Origin: ZC4RG30 sp963726085
GTDB lineage: Bacteria; Pseudomonadota; Gammaproteobacteria; Steroidobacterales; Steroidobacteraceae
DNA length: 64,000 nucleotides
Reading direction: 5' to 3'
Assembly: GCA_963726085.1 (NCBI GenBank)
Contig: CAVSAR010000003.1
Span: forward strand, 62,001 to 126,000
The translations under genes were made by a program, and so were the position numbers. Each line of letters opens with the position of its first letter. Position 1 is the first letter of the stretch. Under the pieces are notes generated by a model. The model had not been told where the DNA came from. It made no database searches and saw only the letters and a list, made by a program, of their open reading frames with translations. Of the stretch, positions 18,898 through 26,876 are shown in pieces.

Positions 18898-20621
18898 CGG
18901 CGCACCAGCGTTGGCGCATCCAGCAGGCCGCGCTCGGAGCCAGACTGGGCGGCATCCGGTGCCACGCCCATCAGGCGCAAGGCACCGCCGACGACTGCGG
19001 AGAACACCGGCGCCGCCACATCGCCACCGTAGTACAGGCCGGCCGCCGGATCGTTGATGACCACTACCGCGGCCAGGCGTGGGCGGGTCGCCGGTGCAAC
19101 GCCACCGAATATCCCCACGTAGCGATCATCTGCATAACCGCCGCCGACGGCCTTCTGGGCCGTACCGGTCTTGCCGGCCACGCGGTACCCGGGGATGGCG
19201 GCGCGCTTGCCGGTGCCATCGGAGACCACCGATTCCAGCAGGGTCACCAGCGTGCGCGAGTTTTGCTCGCTGAGCACGCGCTCACCGGGCACATCGGTTT
19301 CCACCTTGCGCATGGTCACCGGGCGCGCCACGCCAAATGCCCCTACCGTGGCGTAGGCCTGTGCCAGCTGCAGCGGCGTCACCGACAGGCCGTAGCCGCG
19401 CGACAATGACGAGATTCCTACCGGGCGCCAGCTGGAATAGTTGGACAGCACACCGGCGGATTCGCCAGGAAACTCGCTGGCGGTCACGCGGCCGAATCCC
19501 AGCTGCGTGAGCGTGGTCCAGATCTGCTGCGGCTCCAGCGTCAGGGCAATCTTGGTCATTCCGACGTTGGACGACTTGGCCAGAATCTCGGCCAGGCCGA
19601 TGGCGCCCAGCTGGTGCTCGTCCTCAACCACCTTGGTGCCGACGCGGATGAAGCCCGGGCTGGTGTCGATGATGCTGGCCGCGTCATAGCGCCCGGACTG
19701 CAGCGCGGCGGCGACCACAAACGGCTTGATGCTCGAGCCCGGCTCGATGATGTCGGTGGCGGCGCGATTGCGGTACATGGCCGCAGTGACCTGGCCGCGA
19801 TCGTTGGGATTGAACGTCGGCTGGTTGACCATGGCCAGGATCTCCCCGGTGGTGACATCGAGCACCACCATGGATCCGGAGTTGGCGCGATTGTCGCGGA
19901 TCGCGGTCTTGAGTTCGCGGTAGGCCAAATACTGGATCCGCATGTCAATGCTCAACGTCACGTCGCCGCCGGGGCGCGCGGAGCGGATGTTCTCGATGTC
20001 CTCGACCTGGCGGCCCTTGCGGTCCTGGATCACGCGCTTGCGGCCATCCTCGCCGGCCAGCAGGTGATCGAACGCCAGTTCCGCGCCTTCCTGTCCCTCG
20101 TCATCGATGCTGGTGAAGCCCAGCACATGGCCCACCACTTCTCCGGCCGGGTAGTACCGGTGGTATTCGCGCACCAGGTTCACGCCGGGCAGGTCCAGCT
20201 TGCGAACCGCCTGCGCGTCTTCCGGCTGCAGGTGCCGCGCCAGCCAGATGAAGTCGCGATCCTGGCTGCTGGACAGCCGGCGGATGAATTCGCCGCGGTC
20301 GCGCTTGAGGGTCTTTGCCAGGTCCTTCCATTGGCCGCTGGCGGCGGCCAGTTCCTTGGGATTGGCCCACACCGAGTCCACCGGCGTGCTCACGGCCAGC
20401 GGCGCCCCATTGCGATCAAAGATCTTGCCGCGATGCGCCAGCGTTGCCACCACGCGCGAAAAGCGGGCGTCGCCCTGGCTGATGAGAAAGCCGCGATCCA
20501 CCAGCTGCAGGTCCACTGCCCGGGCGATCAACCCTGCGGCCCCCAGCCCCAGCAACGACAGCACGAAGGCAGCTCGCAACCGGAAACTCATGGCATCGGT
20601 GCGCGCGGCGCGTTTCTTCAT
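18894..20621 (-). CDS. ftsI: Septal transpeptidase FtsI (PBP3)
   Basis: FtsI is the class B penicillin-binding protein that cross-links septal peptidoglycan with FtsW. The ATG at 20621 (ATGA overlap with ftsL) gives 575 residues: a short cytoplasmic tail, one transmembrane segment (about 14-36), a PBP dimer domain beginning near RGKIFDRNGAPLAVS, then the transpeptidase domain. Catalytic motifs are SSIK (S296-K299), SSN in AKSSNVGMTK, and KTGTAQK. The longer frame to 20741 lies inside ftsL. Confidence 0.97.
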   Translation of the reverse strand: MKKRAARTDAMSFRLRAAFVLSLLGLGAAGLIARAVDLQLVDRGFLISQGDARFSRVVATLAHRGKIFDRNGAPLAVSTPVDSVWANPKELAAASGQWKDLAKTLKRDRGEFIRRLSSSQDRDFIWLARHLQPEDAQAVRKLDLPGVNLVREYHRYYPAGEVVGHVLGFTSIDDEGQEGAELAFDHLLAGEDGRKRVIQDRKGRQVEDIENIRSARPGGDVTLSIDMRIQYLAYRELKTAIRDNRANSGSMVVLDVTTGEILAMVNQPTFNPNDRGQVTAAMYRNRAATDIIEPGSSIKPFVVAAALQSGRYDAASIIDTSPGFIRVGTKVVEDEHQLGAIGLAEILAKSSNVGMTKIALTLEPQQIWTTLTQLGFGRVTASEFPGESAGVLSNYSSWRPVGISSLSRGYGLSVTPLQLAQAYATVGAFGVARPVTMRKVETDVPGERVLSEQNSRTLVTLLESVVSDGTGKRAAIPGYRVAGKTGTAQKAVGGGYADDRYVGIFGGVAPATRPRLAAVVVINDPAAGLYYGGDVAAPVFSAVVGGALRLMGVAPDAAQSGSERGLLDAPTLVRR

Positions 20622-20899
20622 GGCTGCACGACCTGGATCAGCGCCGGGTCCGGCGTGGCCATGTGCAGCCGGGTGGACGCCACGCGCTCCACGAAGGCAT
20701 GCGTGGACCAGGTGCTCTGCTCGAGTTGCAGCTGGCCCCATTCGATGTCGAGGTTGTCGCTCTGGCGGTTGAGCGCCTCCAGCTGGACGAACAGCTCACG
20801 GGCACGATGGCGCGTGTAGACCGCGCCGGCCGCCGACACCAGCACGCCGCACCACAGCACAATTGTCGCCACCCACAAGTTGCGCGTCGAAAGGGTCAT
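20618..20899 (-). CDS. ftsL: Cell division protein FtsL
   Basis: This 93-residue bitopic protein has one transmembrane helix at about residues 8-28 (VATIVLWCGVLVSAAGAVYT) followed by a periplasmic heptad-rich segment (ARELFVQLEALNRQSDNLDI), as expected for FtsL, which forms the FtsQLB complex that activates FtsWI. Sequence similarity in this family is weak, so position between rsmH and ftsI is the main support. Both ends overlap the neighbours (ATGA). Confidence 0.93.
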   Translation of the reverse strand: MTLSTRNLWVATIVLWCGVLVSAAGAVYTRHRARELFVQLEALNRQSDNLDIEWGQLQLEQSTWSTHAFVERVASTRLHMATPDPALIQVVQP

Positions 20900-21858
20900 G
20901 CCCTGGCACCACCGGAATCTTCCAGGCGCTCCGCGACGCGCAGGATGGCCGAGCGGGCCCGCGGGTTGGCAGCGATCTCCGCTTCCGAGGCGCGTTGCTT
21001 CTTGCCCACCTGGCGCAACCGCGGAAAATGCGGCGGGGCAATGGGCAGCCGGGCAAACGCCGGATCCGGTTGCGACTCGCGCCGGATGAAGTGCTTCACC
21101 AGGCGGTCTTCCAGTGAATGGAAACTGATCACGGCCAGCCGTCCGCCCACCGCCAGCGCGCCCAATGCCGCCTCAAGCCCCTGGGCCAGCTGCCCCAGTT
21201 CATCGTTGACGTGCATGCGCAGCGCCTGGAAAGTGCGCGTCGCCGGATGCTTGCCGCGCTCGCGGGTGCGCACCGCGCTGGCCACGGCAGTGGCCAGCTG
21301 GGCGGTGGTCAGGATGGGCTCGCGCTCGCGCTGGGCGACGATGGAACGGGCAATCCGTCCCGCAAAGCGTTCCTCGCCCAGCGTACCGATCACGTCTCGA
21401 ATCTCGTCGGCCGTGGCTCGCTCGAGCCACTGCGCGGCGCTGGTGCCATGCGTCGGGTCCATGCGCATGTCGAGCGGACCGTCGTGCTGGAAGCTGAAGC
21501 CGCGCTGCGCCTGGTCGAGCTGCGGGGAAGACACGCCGAGGTCGAACAAAATCCCGCGACAGGCACGTCCTTGGCCATGCTGCGCGACCAGTGACTGGAG
21601 CGAACCGAACGCAGCCTGTACCGCCACAAACCGCGGTTGCGCGTGGAAGCGCTCCCGAGCCGCAGCGACGGCCTGCGGGTCGCGGTCAATCGCGAGCAGG
21701 CGGCCCTCGGGTCCGAGCTGCTCGAGGATGCGGGCCGCGTGACCGCCGCGTCCGAACGTTGCGTCGACATACAGGTCGCGCCCTTGCGAGGTCGGCCCTG
21801 CGGCGAGACCCAGGGCCGCGATCGCCTCGTCGACAAGCACCGGTGTGTGCTCATCCAA
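20896..21858 (-). CDS. rsmH: 16S rRNA (cytosine1402-N4)-methyltransferase
   Basis: RsmH methylates N4 of C1402 in the 16S rRNA P site using SAM. Landmarks are DEHTPVLVDEAI at the start, the SAM-binding YVDATFGRGGHAARILEQLG, GILFDLGVSSPQLDQAQRGF and VISFHSLEDRLVKHFIRRES. No ATG is available; I chose the TTG at 21858 because GGGGG precedes it by 8 nt and the resulting 320 residues match E. coli (313 aa). Another in-frame TTG at 21915 would overlap mraZ by 32 nt. It is the second gene of the dcw operon. Confidence 0.95.
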   Translation of the reverse strand: MDEHTPVLVDEAIAALGLAAGPTSQGRDLYVDATFGRGGHAARILEQLGPEGRLLAIDRDPQAVAAARERFHAQPRFVAVQAAFGSLQSLVAQHGQGRACRGILFDLGVSSPQLDQAQRGFSFQHDGPLDMRMDPTHGTSAAQWLERATADEIRDVIGTLGEERFAGRIARSIVAQREREPILTTAQLATAVASAVRTRERGKHPATRTFQALRMHVNDELGQLAQGLEAALGALAVGGRLAVISFHSLEDRLVKHFIRRESQPDPAFARLPIAPPHFPRLRQVGKKQRASEAEIAANPRARSAILRVAERLEDSGGARA

Positions 21859-21883
21859 TGAATTGACCCCCGCGGTCCCGACA

Positions 21884-22336
21884 TCACAAAGATAAGGAAT
21901 CAAGTTCAGCGGCAAGGTCGGTGGCCACCTGCTCGCTCTTCATCCATTCCGCGCACTGGGCGTTCCAGCGCGTCTCGTCCCACAGCTCCAGGCGCTTGCC
22001 CTGCCCGATCAGCATGGCGTTGCGCTGCACGCCGGCGAACTGGCGCAGCTCTGGCGACAGGGCAATGCGCCCGTGGCTGTCGATTTCGACTTCCGTCGCG
22101 TGACCTACCATCAGGCGCTGCAGGCGGCGCGCTTGCGCATGCAGGCTGGGCAGCCCCATCAGGTGCTGCTCGATCTGCTCCCACTCGGGGGTCGGGTAGA
22201 TAAGGAGGCACTGGTCGCGGTCCACGGTGACCACCACCCGGCCGGCGCCCCTGTCGCCCAGCAGGGCGCGATAGCGCGTGGGCACTACAACGCGACCCTT
22301 GTCGTCGACAGTGACTTTTGTTGCACCGCGGAACAT
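21884..22336 (-). CDS. mraZ: Transcriptional regulator MraZ
   Basis: MraZ is a ring-forming AbrB-fold DNA-binding protein that represses its own dcw operon. The ATG at 22336 gives 150 residues starting MFRGATKVTVDDKGRVVVPT, aligned with E. coli MraZ (152 aa); the two AbrB-like repeats each carry the DxxGR motif (DDKGRVVVP, DSHGRIALSP). The end ELDSLSL matches the family C-terminus. Another in-frame ATG at 22360 falls inside the last MraZ operator repeat, so the shorter start is preferred. Confidence 0.96.
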   Translation of the reverse strand: MFRGATKVTVDDKGRVVVPTRYRALLGDRGAGRVVVTVDRDQCLLIYPTPEWEQIEQHLMGLPSLHAQARRLQRLMVGHATEVEIDSHGRIALSPELRQFAGVQRNAMLIGQGKRLELWDETRWNAQCAEWMKSEQVATDLAAELDSLSL

Positions 22337-22355
22337 GCCCTGATCCTGGGGGTTA

Positions 22356-22418
22356 CCCATTACTCCCCACTTGCGCCCACTTGACGCCACTATAGGAAGC
22401 CGTAGGTCCTTATGTCAA
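22356..22418 (-). promoter_or_regulatory. dcw operon promoter with four-repeat MraZ operator
   Basis: On the minus strand a perfect -35 TTGACA (22413-22418) is separated by 18 nt from a -10 TATAGT (22389-22394). Starting at the -10, four pentamers recur every 10 bp: GTGGC (22386-22390), GTGGG (22376-22380), GTGGG (22366-22370) and ATGGG (22356-22360). This GTGGG-N5 array is the known MraZ binding pattern, here spanning the predicted transcript start. It is consistent with autorepression of the whole dcw operon. Confidence 0.9.
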
Positions 22419-22590
22419 CGCTGCACACCCATTTTTTTGTTTACGCCACAAAGACTTACGATGATTGGCTAAAACTGCACCAAGATTGCCAAGTTCTCTT
22501 TTTGATTCCGTGACTTGGGTGAAAATGCTAATAAACAACATCGGGAAATGACCAAAAATGACTGCCACGGCAGCTTAAGGGGGCGAAATC

Positions 22591-23223
22591 ATGGACATGC
22601 AGGACGAAATTCTGGCGTTGCGCTCGCAGCTGGGGGTGCTGCAGGACAAGGACGAGATCCGGGAGCTGCAATACGCCTACGGTTACTTCATCGACAACCG
22701 CATGTTTCGCGAGATGGCCGACCTGTTCGCCGACCAGGGGGCATGGATGGAGATCGGCAATCGCGGTCGCTACCTGGGCAAAGAGCGCATTCACGATTTC
22801 CTGCTGCAGGTGTTGGGCAACGGACGCTGGGGACTGCTGCGCGATGAAGTCATCAATCATGTGCAGCAGCAGATGATCATCACGATCGATGCCGACCGGC
22901 AGCATGCACGCGCACGATCACGCGCGCAGGTGCAGGGCAACTCGCCACCCGACACGCCGCACTTCCTGCTGGCAGACGGCATCTACGAGAATCAGTACGT
23001 GCGCGAGGGAGGTCGCTGGAAGATACTGGGCATCACCGTGACGATGACTTACTACGCAGCGCTGGTGCGCGATCGCATTGAGTTTGCCACCGCGCCGCCC
23101 AGTGAAACACTGCCCGCGGATCTGCCGAGTCAGCCCACATGTGTGCAACTGGGCCGACAGTTCAATCCGTTTCACTTCCGCCATCCAGTGACTGGCAAAG
23201 TCCTGCCCACGCCACACTCATGA
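22591..23223 (+). CDS. SnoaL-like (NTF2-fold) protein
   Basis: The 210-residue protein has a SnoaL-like NTF2-fold domain at about residues 15-165 (DKDEIRELQYAYGYFIDNRM, then LADGIYENQYVREGGRWKI). Members include small dehydratases and polyketide or aromatic-ring enzymes, but many are uncharacterised; no reaction can be assigned. A good ribosome site (AAGGGGG) precedes the ATG. It is translationally coupled (ATGA) to the MFS transporter downstream, suggesting a joint role in uptake and conversion of an aromatic or terpenoid compound. It diverges from the dcw operon. Confidence 0.75.
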   Translation: MDMQDEILALRSQLGVLQDKDEIRELQYAYGYFIDNRMFREMADLFADQGAWMEIGNRGRYLGKERIHDFLLQVLGNGRWGLLRDEVINHVQQQMIITIDADRQHARARSRAQVQGNSPPDTPHFLLADGIYENQYVREGGRWKILGITVTMTYYAALVRDRIEFATAPPSETLPADLPSQPTCVQLGRQFNPFHFRHPVTGKVLPTPHS

Positions 23224-24446
23224 GCAGACCACGCCTGATACTGCTGGCGCTGCTGGGCGCCGCGATCATGATGCTCGACGGCTATGACCTGCAGGTGATT
23301 GCACTGCTCGTGCCGCTGATCTCCACGGCCTGGGGGATCGCGGCGAGCTCGTTTGGCATGGTGATGACCATGCCGGTATTCGGGCTGGGCAGCGGCGCAT
23401 TGCTGATCGCGCCACTGGGGGACCGTTACGGCCGGCGCCGGCTCATCCTGTCGGGCGTACTGCTGGTGTCCCTGGTGGTTGGCGCCAGCGCGCTGGTGCA
23501 TGACCTGTGGACACTGGGCGCACTGCGTTTCCTGACCGGCCTGGCGCTGGGCATGACATTGCCCAATCTCACGGCATTGGTTGCGGAACTGGCGCCAGCG
23601 AAAATACGCTCCGGACTGCTGACGGTGATTTCCCTTGGCATCTCCCTGGGCGCCTTGGGCTCGGGACTGATCGTGCCCAAGCTGCTGCCGGCATTTGGCT
23701 GGCAGGGCGCGTTCCTGTGCAGCGCCGCCGTGGGATTGGTGTTCTTCGCGCTGCTGTATTTCCTGTTGCCTGAAGCGCCGTCCTTCATTGCGCGCGACCC
23801 AGCCTTCGCGGCGCTTGCCGCACGCGCACCTCGTGTGCCGTTCTGGAAAAACTACGCCATGCTGCTGTCGCCGCAGTTGCGGCAGCGCACCGTCGCGCTG
23901 TGGCTGCTGTGGATTTGCAACGCGTTCATGCTCTACATCGTGTCGAGCTGGCTGCCGACGCTGCTGGCCAAATCCGGCTGGGATGTGGCCGGGGCATCGC
24001 ACAGCGTTGCCTGGTTCCAAGGCGGCGGCATGGCCGGGGGACTGGTGATCGCGGCGCTGATGGATCGCTGGCGCCCGCGCGGCGCATTGATCGGCGCCTA
24101 CCTTGTGTGCGCCTGCGGCATCGTGTTGCTGGGGTGGCTGGGCACCTCCGCCATGAGCTGGAGCATTGCATTCGCGCTGATCGGCGTCGGCGTCGGCGGC
24201 ATGAATATCGCCCTCAGCGCCGTGACCGTGATGCTGTATCCGTCGCAGATACTTTCAACCGGCATCGGCAGTGGCGTCGCGGTGGGCCGCCTCGGGGCGA
24301 TCGCCGGGCCGCTGGTGGGCGCCTGGCTCATCGGCATGGGGTTGCCCACGCGCGCGGTACTGATGGCGCTGATTCCCGCGGTGGCGATCTGCATCCTGTG
24401 CATCGCGTGGATGCCGCTGCGCCGTGCGGATCAAAGCAAAGCGTAA
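23220..24446 (+). CDS. MFS transporter, aromatic acid:H+ symporter (AAHS)-like
   Basis: The 408-residue transporter has about 12 hydrophobic segments. The first helix carries MMLDGYDLQVIALLVPLIS, the D-G-Y-D motif typical of the AAHS family (PcaK, BenK), and loop 2-3 has the MFS signature GDRYGRRRLI. Substrate is therefore probably an aromatic or other organic acid, inferred from family only. The ATG overlaps the stop of the SnoaL-like gene (ATGA). Its 3' end overlaps the convergent DUF3237 gene by 16 bp. Confidence 0.85.
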   Translation: MSRPRLILLALLGAAIMMLDGYDLQVIALLVPLISTAWGIAASSFGMVMTMPVFGLGSGALLIAPLGDRYGRRRLILSGVLLVSLVVGASALVHDLWTLGALRFLTGLALGMTLPNLTALVAELAPAKIRSGLLTVISLGISLGALGSGLIVPKLLPAFGWQGAFLCSAAVGLVFFALLYFLLPEAPSFIARDPAFAALAARAPRVPFWKNYAMLLSPQLRQRTVALWLLWICNAFMLYIVSSWLPTLLAKSGWDVAGASHSVAWFQGGGMAGGLVIAALMDRWRPRGALIGAYLVCACGIVLLGWLGTSAMSWSIAFALIGVGVGGMNIALSAVTVMLYPSQILSTGIGSGVAVGRLGAIAGPLVGAWLIGMGLPTRAVLMALIPAVAICILCIAWMPLRRADQSKA

Positions 24447-24943
24447 TAGCGGATCGTATTGCCTTCGCGATGCCGCTGGCCGATGCCGATGAAGATGTGC
24501 TTCATCAGCCAGTCGTGCGGACCGGCCTCGGTTTCGAAGCTGGGCGCGGAGCGCAGGTAAAATTCGTCGAACGCGACTTCCGGTCCATCCTTGAACATCC
24601 ACTCGCGCATGCGCGCCAGCGTGTCCGGCTGACGGCCCCACAGATAGCCGCGGTTGTACATCAGGATCTTGGTGCCGTCGTCGGCCTCGAGCATGTAGCG
24701 CGCGTCAGTGGCCAGCACATCGTCGGGGCGGAACAGCGCCCAGTCACCGCCGCTCAGGGGCATCACGCGGCCATTGAGTCGCGGACCGCTGATTACCCCT
24801 GAATCCACGTAAACGAAACCACGCCCCGCACCGCTGGGCATGTGGCGGATGGTGTCGTGGCGCGCGAACTCCAGCTTGATCTGGAACACGAACTCGAACC
24901 TTGGCGTGTCGGGCAGCGAGCTGCCCACAAATGTCGCTGTCAT
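24431..24943 (-). CDS. DUF3237 family protein
   Basis: The 170-residue protein is of the DUF3237 (UPF0311) family: the family-like core GRVMPLSGGDWALFRPDDVL is followed by TDARYMLEADDGTKILMYNR and a C-terminal HDWLMKHIFIGIGQRH. DUF3237 proteins are small beta-barrel proteins of unknown function that often sit beside catabolic genes. I used the ATG at 24943; a TTG nine bases upstream is in frame. It follows rnpB on the same strand by about 41 nt and converges on the MFS gene. Confidence 0.75.
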   Translation of the reverse strand: MTATFVGSSLPDTPRFEFVFQIKLEFARHDTIRHMPSGAGRGFVYVDSGVISGPRLNGRVMPLSGGDWALFRPDDVLATDARYMLEADDGTKILMYNRGYLWGRQPDTLARMREWMFKDGPEVAFDEFYLRSAPSFETEAGPHDWLMKHIFIGIGQRHREGNTIRYYALL

Positions 24944-24984
24944 GCACTTCAACTCCGGTCCTGGTCATGATGCTATCGAACAAG

Positions 24985-25372
24985 TGGGGAGCCGGCCTAT
25001 AAGCCGGGTTCTGTCGAGGGCAATCATTCCTCTACGATCTGTGTCACCACAGACCTCCAGCAGCCTACCCGGAAGTACGCGGGACTCACGCTGCAGCAGG
25101 CCTTGCGACCCCTGCGACTTCCCTATTTGGCCTTGCTCCGAGTGGGGTTTTCCATGCCGTCGAGTGTTACCACCGACGCGGTGCGCTCTTACCGCACCGT
25201 TTCACCCTTGCCGGCACCCTTGCGGGCACTTAGGCGGTCTATTCTCTGTTGCACTTTCCGTGGGCTCGCACCCCCCAGGCGTTACCTGGCACTCTGTCCA
25301 CCGGAGCCCGGACTTTCCTCCCCTCAGCGCTGTTTCCAGCGCCTCGCGGCGACTGCCCGGCCGGCTCCCCGG
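24985..25372 (-). ncRNA. rnpB: RNase P catalytic RNA (M1 RNA), class A
   Basis: On the minus strand the RNA has the universal core: GAGGAAAGTCCGGGCTCC near the 5' end, GCCAGGTAACGCCTGGGGGG, AGGGTGAAACGGTGCGGTAA, GGAGCAAGGCCAAATAGG and the 3' AGAACCCGGCTTATAGGCC. The ends GGGGAGCCGGCC and GGCCGGCTCCCC pair to form helix P1, which sets the boundaries to within a few bases. At about 388 nt it is close to the E. coli RNA (377 nt). It matures tRNA 5' ends with RnpA. Confidence 0.96.
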
Positions 25373-25377
25373 GCGCA

Positions 25378-25400
25378 CATTAGCAGTTATCAGCGCGCCT
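25378..25400 (-). promoter_or_regulatory. Candidate rnpB promoter -10 region
   Basis: Minus-strand sequence just upstream of the rnpB 5' end contains TGCTAATGT, an extended -10 box, and would start transcription close to the first base of helix P1. No clear -35 is visible. Confidence 0.4.
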
Positions 25401-25406
25401 CTGGAC

Positions 25407-26729
25407 CTACATGTGCGTGAAATCCACGTCCGCAGCCAGGATCCGCAGGCGATTTGTTCCGGTCGGATCATCCGGGTCGCTGCCATCCTGCATGAAGGCG
25501 CCCGTACTGTCCGTTTCTGTCGCGAGCATCAGCAGCGTCAGCACGTTGTCGGTGCCGACGTCGGTACCGGCCACTGCGCTGGACAGCGAGCCAAACAGAG
25601 TCATGTGCCGCAGGCTGTCCACGCGCTTGTTGCCGCGCAACGTCGTGTTGAGGAACTGCAGACGGGTGGAATTAGCCGTGCAGGATCCGGCCACCGCGGA
25701 GTCGCGGCCCGAGGCAAAGGCGACGACGCCTCCTCCCTGGTTCATGAAGCTGCCAAGGTGCTCGGCCGGCGTGACATTGTCTTCGATTCTGTCCCCGGTG
25801 GAGATGAAGCGGAAGTTCCCGTCACTTGATGCGTCGCCTGCAGGCGCACCACTGGGTGCGAATCCTGCGCCGATGAACATGCCCAGTTCGTTCTCACGCA
25901 CCACATTGCCCAGTGACACCACGTCGATGGAGGCCCTGGTCGATCCATTGGCGACGATGAAGTAGCCAAAGCGGTTGCCGTAGACGCGGTTGCTCACCAG
26001 CACCGCTTTCCAGCTGCTACCGGTCGCCGCGTTGTTCTGGATCTGGATGCCAAAGCTGAAGGTGCCTCCGGCCACCGGCTGGTTGTCATGCACGATGTTG
26101 CGCGCGATGAGGGCCGAGGACGCGATACCGCTGAGCGCCGGGGCACCGTTGTTGGCGCGTATGCCGCGCTGGCCGCCCGCCACGATGCTGTCCGTGACGA
26201 CTGCATTGAGGCGCCCGGTTGCCGAAGGCAGGTTGATATCGATGCTGCCGGCCACGGTGCTGCGTCGCGGCGCCAGCACCGTTACCCGGGACACGACATT
26301 GCCGTCCCCGATGCGCATGACGGCTGGGTTGCCCGTGGCACCTGCAGTGATGCCGCTGCCGTCAATTACCGTCTCGGTGTCGGCCAGCGTGAATTGGTCG
26401 GGCGTGAATCCGCTCCCCAGGCACGAGGCAAGGGAGTCCCAGACGCCGTCGTGGTCACAGTCGACGTAGGCATTCTCGCCGCTGATCTGCATTCCCGGTT
26501 GCAGGAACAGCCGTCCGCCATTGGGCTTTGATGGATCAAGGACGTAGCGGCCCCGCGCCAGGTGGATGCGCGCCCCGGCATTGGCAGGATTGCTTACGGC
26601 GTCCTGCAGTTGACGCCCGGGCGTGTCCGGGTTGCCCGCCATGGGCAGGTTGAGGTCAGTCCCGCCGGCCAGGGCATACGGTGCCCCGAGCCACAGGCAC
26701 AGCAGCATCCGGTAGTTGCGATTGGCCAT
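25407..26729 (-). CDS. Secreted right-handed parallel beta-helix protein
   Basis: The 440-residue protein begins with a signal peptide (about 1-21, MLLCLWLGAPYALA) and continues as a repetitive, Asn/Gly/Val-rich chain typical of pectate-lyase-like parallel beta-helices: NPANAGARIHLARGRYVLDP, NNGAPALSGIASSALIARNI, NVVRENELGMFIGAGF. An Asp-rich segment CDHDGVWDSLASC (about 91-103) may be a metal-binding, disulfide-closed loop. No polysaccharide-lyase catalytic signature is certain, so substrate is unknown. AAGGAGG lies 6 nt before the ATG. It is monocistronic, with repeats and a palindrome upstream. Confidence 0.75.
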   Translation of the reverse strand: MANRNYRMLLCLWLGAPYALAGGTDLNLPMAGNPDTPGRQLQDAVSNPANAGARIHLARGRYVLDPSKPNGGRLFLQPGMQISGENAYVDCDHDGVWDSLASCLGSGFTPDQFTLADTETVIDGSGITAGATGNPAVMRIGDGNVVSRVTVLAPRRSTVAGSIDINLPSATGRLNAVVTDSIVAGGQRGIRANNGAPALSGIASSALIARNIVHDNQPVAGGTFSFGIQIQNNAATGSSWKAVLVSNRVYGNRFGYFIVANGSTRASIDVVSLGNVVRENELGMFIGAGFAPSGAPAGDASSDGNFRFISTGDRIEDNVTPAEHLGSFMNQGGGVVAFASGRDSAVAGSCTANSTRLQFLNTTLRGNKRVDSLRHMTLFGSLSSAVAGTDVGTDNVLTLLMLATETDSTGAFMQDGSDPDDPTGTNRLRILAADVDFTHM

Positions 26730-26800
26730 GACCATCCTCCTTCCAGCCTTGATCGGGAGGCGAAGGATCGCCGGCGCCTGCGCTGCCCGCATGAATGCTG

Positions 26801-26829
26801 GCCAAAGGCCTGCCAAAGATTTGCCAAAG
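26801..26829. repeat. Three helically phased GCCAAAG repeats
   Basis: GCCAAAG occurs at 26801-26807, 26812-26818 and 26823-26829, an exact 11-bp period. On the minus strand, 72-100 bp upstream of the beta-helix gene start, this reads as tandem CTTTGGC. The same spacing places GG and GC twelve bases apart, as in sigma54 -24/-12 elements (TTGGCAAATCTTTGGCA). It could be an operator array or a sigma54-like promoter. Confidence 0.6.
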
Positions 26830-26845
26830 GTGCGCCCGGGCGCAC
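26830..26845. repeat. 16-bp perfect palindrome
   Basis: GTGCGCCCGGGCGCAC is its own reverse complement. It lies 31 nt past the cbpM stop and directly abuts the GCCAAAG repeats. It may be the cbpA-cbpM terminator hairpin (6-bp stem, CCGG loop, no long T run) or an operator for the beta-helix gene. Confidence 0.5.
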
Positions 26846-26876
26846 TACGGGGCCTGCCATGCGCCGTGCGCGGATT

